This document shows positions 55,078-64,000 of a stretch of 64,000 bases of DNA, piece by piece. The translations under genes and the position numbers were made by a program. Source of the stretch: Acytostelium subglobosum LB1 (Eukaryota; Evosea; Eumycetozoa; Acytosteliales; Acytosteliaceae); contig NW_012236517.1 of the NCBI RefSeq assembly GCF_000787575.1, positions 65,272 through 129,271 of the forward strand. Reading direction: 5' to 3'. The number at the start of each line of letters is the position of its first letter. Positions within the stretch are counted from its first letter, which is position 1. Below the pieces are notes generated by a model. That model saw only the letters and a list, made by a program, of their open reading frames with translations. It had not been told where the DNA came from and made no database searches.

Positions 55078-55668
55078 ATGTCTTTAACATTAGAACTATA
55101 TAAAAAGAATAAGATTGTATTTGATAAAGAGAGGAATCTTGTGTTTCAATCAATTATCAATCATAATCATGATGAGAAGTATATAATATGTAGATTGGAA
55201 ATATCTTATGATGTTGATTGTCCTGATCTACCAGAGACATCAGATGTCAACAATGACAATGACAATGATGACGATATCGATGATGATAACGATGATGATA
55301 GTGAACCTAAATCACTTTATACTCAATTCTTAAACAATCGATACGAGAGGATGTCACCAAGATATGTGTTGGTGTCCACTGCACTGCCCTATCACAGTCA
55401 CATCATGTCATGGTACGAATCACATCTCGAGTCACTTGCTAAATACTTTAATCAGAGCAGTGGAGGCACATTGAAACTCAGGTACAAGGCCAAGTGTCTG
55501 GGTGGCGGCATCATGACCATCAATCATTCTCAAAAGACACTCAAGACATATGGCACCAGCTATGGCTACGGTGCGCCCGACATCAACACTGTTCGAGAGA
55601 TCCTGAATCGTACCAATCAGTGTAACTACCTACTCGATGTCACAATCACCGATGAAATAAGAGGATAA
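55078..55668 (+). CDS. phosphohistidine phosphatase (PHPT1/Janus family)
   Basis: Single exon of 196 codons. The C-terminal 110 residues match the Janus/PHPT1 fold: RYVLVSTALPY, a His in SWYESHLESLAKYF at the place of the catalytic His of PHPT1, KCLGGGIMTINHSQKTLKTY (family CLGGG motif) and GTSYGYGAPDINTVREILN. PHPT1 removes phosphate from protein histidines without metal. The N-terminal half is an extra strand-rich part (FQSIINHNHDEKYIICRLEI) plus an acidic Asn/Asp run (DNDNDDDIDDDNDDD) that is not in the 125-residue animal enzyme. The insertion seems to split the first strand of the domain from the rest. Cytosolic, no signal peptide. Target proteins unknown. Confidence 0.85.
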   Translation: MSLTLELYKKNKIVFDKERNLVFQSIINHNHDEKYIICRLEISYDVDCPDLPETSDVNNDNDNDDDIDDDNDDDSEPKSLYTQFLNNRYERMSPRYVLVSTALPYHSHIMSWYESHLESLAKYFNQSSGGTLKLRYKAKCLGGGIMTINHSQKTLKTYGTSYGYGAPDINTVREILNRTNQCNYLLDVTITDEIRG

Positions 55669-55988
55669 TAGTAATATCGATCACATGGTTAAACAAAGAC
55701 TTCTTCCTCCTCTTTGTTGTCTTTGTCACTTCAGAGGATGGCAGTCATCCATTCATTCATTGGATGAGCGCAGAGGATTCCAAGCCAAGTAAAGCAAGCA
55801 ATGGACATTGCTTGGACAGCCACATATATACACACGCAAAGGCATTCCTAACATTGTATAGCAACTCCGCCAGCAATGCAGTAGTAGTAGTGCAGATTGA
55901 TTATATTACATTTAATAAATAGTAGTAGTTACGTGACCAACTGGACGACATCCATGGATGTCACGTGTAACAACGATCTTTCTTCTTC
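55669..55988. other. convergent 3' intergenic region
   Basis: About 320 bp between facing genes; CATT repeats and AT-rich sequence with AATAAA at 55914. Nothing else seen. Confidence 0.5.
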
Positions 55989-56873
55989 TTAGGCAACACG
56001 AGTGAACAACTCATGTGCAGCCTGTGGAGCACTCTTCCTAATGGCAATCTCAAATCGACAATGAACATGTGTCTCATTACCAGTGTTTCCAACGATCACT
56101 GGCCACTTGTACTTTGATGGAAGTATATAATCGCCTGCTGCAAAGAAGTGAACTGTTTGAGTAAGTGATAGAGATAGAGTTAGTGAGTGATTGGAATGAT
56201 TCCAGTTTGATTGATACATACTCTCTCCCTTGACAACCTCCATGATGTCGAAACACTTGTCATATGCAGACATGTTGAACTTCTCTGCCATCCTCTTGAT
56301 GATCTCACGTGCTGTTTCGGCTGAGGATATCTTGATGCTCTTGAAGTTGCCACCTCTGTAGTATATCTTGACCACCTCGGTCATCTCGGCGTTGGGCGAG
56401 ACGGGTGGCGGCGTCGCGTCCTTTGATGGCTTGGAAAGGATCTGCGCCACGGCGTTGTTCCTCTCGTTCAGCTCCTCCCAGATGACGGGCTTGCCCTCGG
56501 AGGCGGCCACCATCTCCTTCTGGAACCATCCTAGCGCCAGATCGTACGGCGAGAACTTGTTGAGGTCGCCCAAGTAGATGTCGGCGCCCTGGCGCACCAT
56601 CCACAGCGCCAGCATATCATAACGATTGAGCACGAGTGAGTGCAGCGGGGTGACGCCTCTCGCGTCCTGTGCATTGATGTCGGCGCCTCTCGCCACCAAC
56701 AACTCTATCGCCTGTTTATGTCCACGTGCCGCTGCAATATGCAAAGGTGTCGTACCCTTATCATACTCCTTCATATTAATGTCCACTCCACAATCCAACA
56801 TCTCTCTTAATTTCTTCAGATCATTGTTTCCAACGGCCTTCATCAATTCGTAATCATATTTTTCCAAAACCAT
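55989..56873 (-). CDS. ankyrin-repeat protein with RA/ubiquitin-like C-terminal domain
   Basis: Two exons (56873-56222, 56137-55989) make 266 residues. The first 110 residues are canonical ankyrin repeats: YELMKAVGNNDLKKLREMLD, GTTPLHIAAARGHKQAIELL, ARGADINAQDARGVTPLHSL, RQGADIYLGDLNKFSPYDLA. After a Pro-rich linker, residues 170-266 look like a Ras-association/ubiquitin-like fold (VVKIYYRGGNFKSIKISSAE, then TAREIIKRMAEKFNM, FDIMEVVKGE joined by the splice to TGDYILPSKYKWPV). This suggests an effector that binds a Ras-type GTPase through its end and another partner through the repeats; the RA call is by pattern only. Unlike the ankyrin-type proteins at the left of the window, these repeats are close to the general eukaryotic consensus. 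Confidence 0.8.
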   Translation of the reverse strand: MVLEKYDYELMKAVGNNDLKKLREMLDCGVDINMKEYDKGTTPLHIAAARGHKQAIELLVARGADINAQDARGVTPLHSLVLNRYDMLALWMVRQGADIYLGDLNKFSPYDLALGWFQKEMVAASEGKPVIWEELNERNNAVAQILSKPSKDATPPPVSPNAEMTEVVKIYYRGGNFKSIKISSAETAREIIKRMAEKFNMSAYDKCFDIMEVVKGESMYQSNWNHSNHSLTLSLSLTQTVHFFAAGDYILPSKYKWPVIVGNTGNETHVHCRFEIAIRKSAPQAAHELFTRVA

Positions 56874-57345
56874 TATTTCTTATTATTATATTATTTGTTT
56901 GATTGTTATATTATATGTATGTACAAGTTAGAGTTATTAATAATAACAGTGATAAGTGATAAGCCATTCCTTTGAATGGATTGACACCTTTTGGTTTTGG
57001 TTGATGCAAAATTATCTGAAAAACGGGACTCAATGGTCCTTTTTTGGTCCATCAAAACTCTTCCAATGATCACCCCACTGGGCTAAAATTATGGTTTGAA
57101 CAATCCCTCATAAATAGTGATCGAACTTCATTAAAAGGACCAAAGGTTACACGCCCGTAAAGTTCTGTCAATCACTTTTTATCGGGCCTTGCAGTCAGAG
57201 TATGATTGACTGAGTGATTGTATGAGAGAGTACTGAGTATAAATGGTCAGTTTCCAACAAGAGTCAATCATGTCATTCAACAATAACCTTAATAAGCTCT
57301 TCCAAACAATATACCTACCTTGCCTACTTACCCTACCTACCTGCC
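56874..57345. promoter_or_regulatory. divergent promoter region with TATA box
   Basis: TATAAAT at about 57238 lies some 105 bp before the ATG at 57346. An upstream ATG at 57270 opens a short ORF that overlaps the main start in another frame, which could lower translation. Confidence 0.4.
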
Positions 57346-58188
57346 ATGGATTATCCTCTTAGCCTACCATACTACAACGCGACTTCCCAGAGCCAAAGCA
57401 CCCCTGTCCAATACTACTCAGTCGAAGAGATAACCTATAATTCTTGGTACCAACCAACACCAACGTCCATCCCAGAGTCCTTTGACCACCAACCATTCCA
57501 AGATCAGTGTCAACCGATTCCATACCACCAACAACAACAGCAACATCTCTTTGCCAACCAAGATTACCTGTCCACTCCTCTAAACATATGCCCAGTTGTG
57601 GCCACTCATTCTGTACCATCATCTTATGAAGGAATCCTACCAAGTGTTGCCGAAGGCCTCTTTGACATGGACGAGTCTGCTCAAACAATGTCCTGTGAAT
57701 CCAACCAAGAGTATGACTCTAGCCCTGTCTCCAGCCCCCCTTCAAGTCCTCCAAGTTCTCCAACGTCATCGGACAGCTCTGGCACTGAGGGACCAATGGT
57801 CATCAGCTTCTCGGACATGTGGAATTTGACTTTGCATGAGGTTGGCGAGGAGTATAACATATCCACGTCAAAGTTGAGTAGAAAGTTCAAACCATTTGTG
57901 AAGGACCTCAAGGTCAAGAAGGCCCCCTTCTTGGCCGGTAACAGTGCGGTGAGACAAACAATCGATTTGGTATTCAACGCCAATAAGAAGACTTGGTGGC
58001 CCTCACGCATTATGAATGCCAGGAGAAAGTCGATGGAGTTCCATGTCAATGCCAGGAAGGTTGTGTTGTCCAAGGAGACCATCCGTGATCACCTCTTTCA
58101 ATTTTTCTCGGGTGATGAGTTCAGAGTGACACGCGGCAAGCTCAAGGCCAGAGGTACCTATGCCAAGCCATCATCACCATCATCATAA
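57346..58188 (+). CDS. unknown protein with conserved-looking basic C-terminal domain
   Basis: Intronless frame of 280 codons, not recognised. The first 150 residues are low complexity: Tyr/Gln/Pro/Ser-rich, then a PVSSPPSSPPSSPTSSDSSG run. The last 115 residues are different: FSDMWNLTLHEVGEEYNIST, SKLSRKFKPFVKDLKVKKAP, AVRQTIDLVFNANKKTWWPS, RKSMEFHVNARKVVLSKETI. This part is basic, probably mixed alpha/beta, and could bind nucleic acid. The arrangement of a disordered, glutamine-rich front and a compact basic end recalls transcription regulators, but no known DNA-binding motif is visible. A TATA box and an overlapping upstream ORF precede it. Confidence 0.7.
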   Translation: MDYPLSLPYYNATSQSQSTPVQYYSVEEITYNSWYQPTPTSIPESFDHQPFQDQCQPIPYHQQQQQHLFANQDYLSTPLNICPVVATHSVPSSYEGILPSVAEGLFDMDESAQTMSCESNQEYDSSPVSSPPSSPPSSPTSSDSSGTEGPMVISFSDMWNLTLHEVGEEYNISTSKLSRKFKPFVKDLKVKKAPFLAGNSAVRQTIDLVFNANKKTWWPSRIMNARRKSMEFHVNARKVVLSKETIRDHLFQFFSGDEFRVTRGKLKARGTYAKPSSPSS

Positions 58189-58440
58189 GACTTCTTGAGA
58201 CTACTACTCCTACTACAACTACAACTACTATGTATAAAGTGATTTACTAAAAGTACAACCTGTTTGTCCAAGACTGAGGGCTGGGGGTAGGGTTGGGGGT
58301 GTCGGGGACTGTGGCTAGGGCTGAGGCTAAGGCCTTGGACCAAGTATGTGTGGAAGGTGGGAGTGGAGGTTGTCTGGTCTATTGACAACCTTGTATGGGA
58401 TAGGATGAGTGAAGATGGCGATGGAGATATTGTGGATTGT
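58189..58440. other. convergent 3' intergenic region
   Basis: Facing 3' ends. Contains an unusual G-rich run (GGGCTGGGGGTAGGGTTGGGGGTGT region, 58280-58330) but no gene. Confidence 0.5.
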
Positions 58441-59199
58441 CTAAATAATGAGTTTGGACCTGTTGTTGTAACCAGTGATGTCGTCGTAATCAGCCTCTGC
58501 TCCTGTTGTTCGCTTGAACTTGCCACCAATCAGACAGAGCTCCTTCAGCTCAGCCTCGACCTCAAGCTCCGTCATATCGGCAACGACGCGCTTCTCCTCG
58601 TGGCCACCATCTTGTGACGACTTGTCACATACGATTCACGATGTGTCACCATGACTCATACATTCTATCATTGCTGAGTCATCATCCTGGAATCTACAGA
58701 ACACTATTCCATGTTCCATCTAATCAGTATATATACATCATTCATAATACACTAATAAAGCGGGCATTCTATACATTATACAGTTATACATATATATATA
58801 TCTATATTTGTTATAATCTGTTTCATCGTTTGTGTTAGTACTCATCCAACCATTCATTCATTCATTCATTAGTCTCATGCTGGGACTGCTTACCATATCT
58901 CGCGTAGATGGCGGGTTCAATACCATGTCCCTCACGTACCACAACTGGTAGCTTTGGATTGACCTTCTTCAGCTCTGCATAGTTCTTTGTGATAAAGTTC
59001 CTGTTTGTTGGATTGAATGATTGAATGAGTGAATGAATCCAAGAAGATTGTTTGGTTTGGGATGATGATGATCATCAACTAACCTTAGTCCATCACTTGC
59101 AGTGGCAGTCTGACAGAAGTGAACTCTAATCTCAAGAAGATTCTGAGACAATAGAGTCTTCCATGCTATCCTTTGTTGTTCGTCTAATGTCGTTATTTT
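58441..59199 (-). CDS. ndufa2: complex I subunit NDUFA2 (B8), first exon not located
   Basis: Three exons (59199-59084, 59000-58894, 58610-58441) give 130 residues and rejoin in phase. The sequence is that of the complex I B8 subunit, a thioredoxin-like protein on the mitochondrial peripheral arm: LSQNLLEIRVHFCQTATASD, FITKNYAELKKVNPKLPVVV, REGHGIEPAIYARY, and VVADMTELEVEAELKEL. The end (IGGKFKRTTGAEADYDDITG) is longer than in animals. The first listed exon starts with an AG acceptor in phase 0 (KITTLDEQQRIAWKTL) and an in-frame stop lies just before it, so a short 5' exon with the ATG must lie further upstream (beyond 59400); I could not place it. The intron in between is polypyrimidine-rich on the coding strand. 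Confidence 0.85.
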
Positions 59200-60017
59200 C
59201 TACGTTTGTATGAGAGATGGTGTAAGAATCACCGAAGACAAGACTACTTTATAATTAGTCTGTATATTCGTTTGTTTGGTCGCGAGTTGTAGTAGAGGGG
59301 AGAGAGGGAGAACGAGAGAGAATGAGAGAGAGAGAATGATAACAAAAAAAGAGAGAGATAAGAGAATAGAAGTAGAGAGAGAGAGATAGATACACTGATG
59401 GTTAATTCATTGTGTTCATTGTGATGAATTGATGTACCTCATGACCAAGACCATACACGACCGACAAGGTGTTATTGATGTGATGGTTAATTGATGAGTG
59501 ATGCTTGATAGATAGAGAGACTAATCTTATGTGTATGTAATATATGTATGTATGGATAGTGTCAATAGACTGGTTTGTAGTGCAATGAATAAGTTCCTGT
59601 TTGTTTGAGGAGCAGGAATGATGGAAACAAAGGGTATGTGACAGCACTCCTCTCTGTCTCCCACTCTCACTCACCCATCAACAATCAAAATCAAACAACA
59701 CCCTTACACCAATCACTCAATGATGGGGTTCGTGATGGGGAAGGGCGACATACTACAGTACGATGAAGATTTGTAAAGGTACAGTACCTTCACCTTCGGC
59801 AAAATACATCAGTGGGCGACATCATCTGGGCATCATCAAGATACCACAGCAAATGATTACCAGGTTCGAAGGACCTGTTGATCTCTCACTAACTAACTGT
59901 GTTGTTGACAACCAATGTTGGGCATCCAAGGGTATGGGTCAAACGATTCGTCTTTGTATTGGGCACAGGATATTGTTATAAATAAATAAGTTGAAGTTGC
60001 TGAGAGATAATTAAAGG
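59200..60017. other. NDUFA2 5' region and spacer
   Basis: On the plus strand 59295-59395 is an almost pure purine tract of GAGA type. The missing NDUFA2 first exon should be somewhere beyond it. A 72-codon plus-strand ORF (59763-59981) reads reasonably well but stands alone. Confidence 0.45.
59295..59395 (+). repeat. GA-rich (polypurine) tract
   Basis: Mostly GAGA/AGAG units over 100 bp, broken by a few T and an A-run. It is probably intronic to NDUFA2, where it reads as a CT tract. Confidence 0.8.
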
Positions 60018-62514
60018 TTATCTATAACAAAACAAATCGTTGATGATGTTCTGGGTAAAGAATGGGTGGTTCAGTGCCTCCCGCGCTGATATCCTCTTGG
60101 CGGGGTGGTACTCCAAGAGTTTCGATGCCAGATCAAGGAACATATTATGATCCGGGTGGAAGTAGGTCTGAGTGCGATATCGTGTTAATCATTCAATCAA
60201 TCATTAATCATAAGTATACACTACATACATTGAGTTGCTTCAAAGTGTACACCTTCTCAATACTCTTGTTATCAAGTTCATCTGTCTTCCAATGAAGACA
60301 TGAATCACCACCTGGATAGTACTTCCTATGAATGATGACGATTGTTGTCTTAGTTAGAGTCCATACCTCCATCCATATTGACCAACAGTAACTTACTTTG
60401 AATCGATAGTCATGCTCTGGGGCAATGGTCCAATCACTTTTTCCATCATCGCAAGATGTTGACGGTTGTTGTGCGTGTCAAAGAGTGTGGAGCCAATGTA
60501 GAGCTCGACAAGGATGCAGCCCACACCCCACAGGTCGCAGGGATAGGACCAATCGTAGCCCAGGATGATCTCGGGTGGACGGTATGGCCTGCTGCACACC
60601 ACAGACGTGTGGTGCTTGTAGTCAAAGGTTGCACCGCCAAAGTCGATCAGCACAATGTCTGTCTGGTCCAGATGGTAGTACTCGGAGCCATCTACGCGGT
60701 CCCCTCTACTCTTGCTGCTCTCTGCTCTAGCGGGGCCCGCACTATTGTTGTCCGTGGTGCTGGTTGGCACGGCCTGGTCCGGACACTGAATGGGCATCAT
60801 TGTGTCCGACACCGTATAGTTTGAGTTCTCCAGCAGGATGTTCTCTGGCTTCAAGTCGGTATGAATCAAGGATATCTTGTGCATCGCTGGTGGGAGAGAT
60901 GGGATGGATGGATGGGAATGAGTCCAGGATAGAGATGAAAAGATAGAGGGAGAAGGAAAGGAGAGAGAGAGAGAGAAGTGAGAGCTGTAAATATGGTATC
61001 AGCCTCTTGGTTGCTGTTTGATGTTCTTACTGTGGATGGCGGTAAGAAGTTGCTTTGATATCCTCTGGATATGCGACAGAGGTAGTGGCTTATTATGGTT
61101 CTTCTTGAGGAAGTCGTATAGACTCAGACCGTATCTCTTGAACACAAGGCAGATATGATCCTTGTGTCGGAACCAATGTAAGAGTCTTACGCAGTGACTG
61201 TCATACAAGTGTTGTTAGTTGATTGAACCAGGGTGATAGGATTGATTGATTGAGGGACAACATACAAGTTCTGATTGGTCATGCCATTCCTCTCCAATGA
61301 GTTGAGGATGTCGATCTCGACCATGGCGTCCTCACTGTACTTCTTGACGGCGCGCACAATCTTGATGGCAACGGGCAGCCTTGTGTTCTCATCATAGCAT
61401 TCCACAACAGTTGAGAAAGTACCTGTTCCAACAATGCTCTCAACCTTGTCTGTGTTCGCCATTGAATAAGTGAGTCAGTATGATGGGCGGCGAAGGATAA
61501 CATAGCCAACTTACATCTATCGTTCAAATACTCGCCAATCTGAGCTCGGTAGTAATTGTTCTCATCGTCCCATGTTGGACGCCTGAGTACGACGTCAGCT
61601 TGTTGATACCTAGTACTGCTGCTGCTGTTGCTGTTGCTGTGATGATTATGATTATGATGATGTTGCTGTTGTTGTGATGGTTGATGATGATGTCTTGATG
61701 AATGATTACCACGTCCATTAGTCGTGTAATAACTCGATTGATTACGATAATGTTGTTGATGTTGATGTTGATTATGATAGTGATGTCTGCTGAATGGTGA
61801 TGGTGAGGGTGATGGTGATCGATGCCTCCTATATTCATTGCCAGAGGTGGGCTGATAGTGTCGACTACTACTACTACTACTGCTACTATTATTATTATTG
61901 TTGTTGTAATAATAACTATCATTGTCCAATCTAGTTCGTTTGGTTGGGTCCAATACATGATGATTATGATGATTGTTGTTGTTTGAGGAGGTGACTACAC
62001 GCTGGTCACCACCATGTCCATGTCCATACCAACTGCCGCCGCCACCATTACTACTACTGCTGCTGCCTCTATTGTAACTGCTCCTACCAACTGTGCTCCC
62101 ATTACTACTACTACCAACGACACCTTCACGATCCGGTTGTCTAGGGTAATCATATGATCTATTGTTGTTATTGTTGTAATTGTTGTTGCTATTTACATAA
62201 CTATCGTTGTTGTTGTGATATCCATCATCATATTGCTGTTGTTGTTGATGATGCTGTGAATACTGTTGGTAGCCTCCTCTAAATGATGAGGAGGTATAAC
62301 TGCGATCATAACTATTATTATAATTATTTCTACCTCTATTATTATTGTTATAATAATTGCTGTTGTTATTGTTGTTGTTATAATTATTGTTATAATTATT
62401 ATTACTATTGTTATTGTTGTTGTCAATCTCTCTACCTCTATCTCTATCCTCAAATGATCTCATTCTCTTCTTATCCTTTTGAGTAGTTGAGAGTGAAGAG
62501 GAGTATTGATACAT
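60018..62514 (-). CDS. LAMMER/CLK-type dual-specificity protein kinase
   Basis: Six exons (62514-61515, 61449-61266, 61197-61031, 60886-60397, 60325-60229, 60167-60018), about 695 residues. The front 320 residues are an Asn/Ser/Arg/Tyr-rich disordered region. Kinase motifs: GTGTFSTVVE (Gly loop), VAIKIVR (Lys), IHTDLKPENILL (catalytic loop, with Thr where most kinases have Arg/Cys), VLIDFGGATF (DFG), SRPYRPPEIILGYDWSYPCD, and QHLAMMEKVIGPLP, the variant of the EHLAMMERILG signature that names the family. These kinases phosphorylate SR splicing factors. An insert with Asp/Ser/Pro sequence lies between the catalytic loop and DFG. The Arg/Ser-containing front fits nuclear speckle targeting. All intron phases agree. 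Confidence 0.93.
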
Positions 62515-62970
62515 ATTCTATCACTTATAAAGTGATTGAATAATATATATATAATATATGTTTATGTTATAATTATAATTAGTTACACAACGGTTGCATT
62601 TCTATTATTATTCTATTCTTTATCAATTAACTAAACTATATATATTATGTATATGTTTACATGTAGTATATGTATATATTATAACTATCAAGTTGTAGGT
62701 CCAACAACAACACAAGTGTTTGGGAGAGTGAACACAACCAGTCTACACAACCCTCGTTTGTTTTGTTTGCTTTGCAGGGTTGTGTTTTGGAATGAACTTT
62801 GACTTCAAAGCTGTTCTTTGTGAACAATTTCAAAGAGCCACACGTGTCATTGGGTTCTCAGCTTCACCAATCAATCAATCAATCAAACACATCAATCTTG
62901 TTCAATCACATTATTACAACATCAGTCAATATACATATATACATATACTTATTAATATAACAAATATAAG
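62515..62970. other. divergent promoter region
   Basis: AT-rich, 455 bp, with TA runs at 62540-62580 and 62635-62690, then CAATCAAT repeats close to the TMEM208 start. No gene. Confidence 0.5.
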
Positions 62971-63565
62971 ATGGGTAATCAAGGAGCAAAGAAGAGAAAG
63001 CAACAGAATGAGAAGGAGATTATGAGATTACAGATTGCTATATTATCAGTTAATGTAGTATATATTATTTACAGATATTGGTATCATGGTGATACTTTCA
63101 CTCTTTCAAACTACTTCCTCTATGCTGCTACTGTAATCTTGACTGGTATACCATATCTACTCATTAGTACAATGGCCAAAGTAACCAATAATGCTGAAGG
63201 TGAACTCATAGATGGTGGTGCTGACCTCTCTGCCAAAGGATTGGTCGAGTATGTATACTTATACCAATAATGTATTTGATTGATTGATTGATTGATACTA
63301 ATAATGTTATGTACATTATAGGTATTACTTTGATTCGATTTATATATCATTGTTGGTATTGTTATTGGGATTGCTGTCGGATAAGGCATTCTTGATATTG
63401 TTGGTGATACCTGGCTTTGCTGGATACCAAATCTGGGTCAAGTTCCTTGGTCCTTGGTTCTTCTCTGGTGACAACAAGGAGACAGAGTACGTAGAGTCAA
63501 AGTCAAAGAGACAAGAGAAGATGGAGAAGAGAAGAGACCAGAATAAAGTACGTTACGTCAGATAA
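62971..63565 (+). CDS. TMEM208/SND2-like ER membrane protein
   Basis: Two exons (62971-63248, 63322-63565), 173 residues. Start MGNQGAKKRKQQNEKEIMRL is basic; then come hydrophobic segments (IAILSVNVVYIIYRY, SNYFLYAATVILTGIPYLLI, YISLLVLLLGLLSD, AFLILLVIPGFAGYQIW) and a Lys/Glu/Arg-rich tail (KSKRQEKMEKRRDQNK). Order and length match TMEM208, the SND2 component of the SRP-independent pathway that brings tail-anchored and other membrane proteins to the ER. The conserved VIPGFAGYQIWVKFLGPWFF region is the best landmark. The intron splits a Glu codon and keeps phase. The gene is divergent from the LAMMER kinase. Confidence 0.9.
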
Positions 63566-63794
63566 TGTAACAACAAGTTCATCATCATCATCAACATTCC
63601 CAACTCCCACACGCCCAATGGTGTGCCATCAAGATATTCTCAAACGATTGTGATTGGCACTGATTGATCAAAAATATCTTTCGCTCCATCTTACGCAAGA
63701 CCAAGTGATTCAACTCAATCATATCTCCATTCAATAATCAGTCAATCATTCAATCATTCAATAATATATACACACATACATACATACATATACA

Positions 63795-64000
63795 ATGATC
63801 AATCAATCAAGATCAATCATATTGTTGGCAACAATCATCATGTTGATGATGAGTGTGCAATTGAGTGAGGCCAAAACTCGCACTCGTACTAGACCATTGG
63901 ACCCAGCTTGTACTCCACCAGACTTGGAAAGACTGAGCCTTTATATCAACAACACTGTGGCTTCTTATGGCTATTGCGAGGGCACTGAATGGGCTTTCTC
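63795..64000 (+). CDS. secreted protein, 5' part (cut by window edge)
   Basis: From the ATG at 63795 an open frame runs off the window (68 codons). Residues 6-26 (RSIILLATIIMLMMSVQLSE) are a signal peptide, with a likely cut after SEA. The mature start KTRTRTRPLDPACTPPDLER holds the first of at least two cysteines (also GYCEGTEW), suggesting a disulphide-bonded secreted protein. Not enough is visible to name a family. Confidence 0.7.
   Translation, partial: MINQSRSIILLATIIMLMMSVQLSEAKTRTRTRPLDPACTPPDLERLSLYINNTVASYGYCEGTEWAF

Noticed and set aside
59763-59981. 72-codon plus-strand ORF
   Set aside because: Reads fairly well as protein but no family, no second exon found, and it lies in the 5' region expected for NDUFA2.
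1-64000. CRISPR arrays, retroelements with LTRs, viral genes, rRNA or tRNA genes
   Set aside because: No spaced identical repeats of array type, no reverse transcriptase, integrase or capsid motifs, and no convincing tRNA A/B box pair or rRNA sequence were seen by eye; a tRNA could still be missed.

Overview
The window is nuclear DNA of a dictyostelid social amoeba. The evidence is the gene content and style: FNIP-repeat and B-box/kelch proteins, a large family of ankyrin-type proteins, Asn/Gln/Thr-rich tracts, short (about 50-100 bp) GT-AG introns with GTAAGT/GTATGT donors, AT-rich spacers full of CAAT/CATT repeats, and dense gene packing. Coding DNA is not as AT-rich as in D. discoideum, which suggests a more GC-balanced lineage (Acytostelium/Heterostelium type); this species guess is an inference.

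Layout. 1-10118 is an accessory block: an FNIP-repeat gene cut by the left edge, a secreted/membrane beta-helix protein, and three ankyrin-type genes (one minus, two plus). 10156-15574 is a complete DNA transposon: 21-bp terminal inverted repeats, a perfect 8-bp target duplication (TAAATTCC), and one five-exon gene of about 1,538 codons. Its protein joins a P-element/THAP9-like transposase core to a C2H2-like finger, a DEDDh 3'-5' exonuclease-like domain and a SAP-like tail. I consider this the most interesting object in the window. 15943-16644 is one of two papain-fold-like hydrolase genes here.

18647-49944 is mostly conserved housekeeping and signalling: a Sec7-PH ARF exchange factor, a HAD hydrolase, nicotinate phosphoribosyltransferase, an F-box/LRR-like protein, a USP deubiquitinase, a B-box/kelch protein, DCN1-like (cullin neddylation), an ATX1 copper chaperone, Mo25/CAB39, a PX/F-box/Rho-like/CUE/VPS9 Rab5 exchange factor, the second papain-fold-like gene (one in-frame stop), the RED/IK splicing factor, a Ras-like GTPase with a myristoylation-type N-terminus, and a BAR-RhoGAP protein. 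50225-51052 is a 5'-truncated copy of the 3' part of the ankyrin-type gene at 7989-10118. 51349-64000 holds two F-box/LRR-like genes, a phosphohistidine phosphatase (Janus/PHPT1), an ankyrin-RA protein, an unknown basic protein, NDUFA2 (complex I), a LAMMER/CLK kinase, TMEM208/SND2 and the start of a secreted protein.

No functional operons exist; genes are independent units. Several act in shared areas (ubiquitin/NEDD8: USP, DCN1, F-box proteins; small GTPases: Sec7, VPS9, RhoGAP, Ras). Exon joins were worked out by hand from GT-AG sites and reading phase; protein lengths depend on them. All family assignments come from motif recognition, not database searches.
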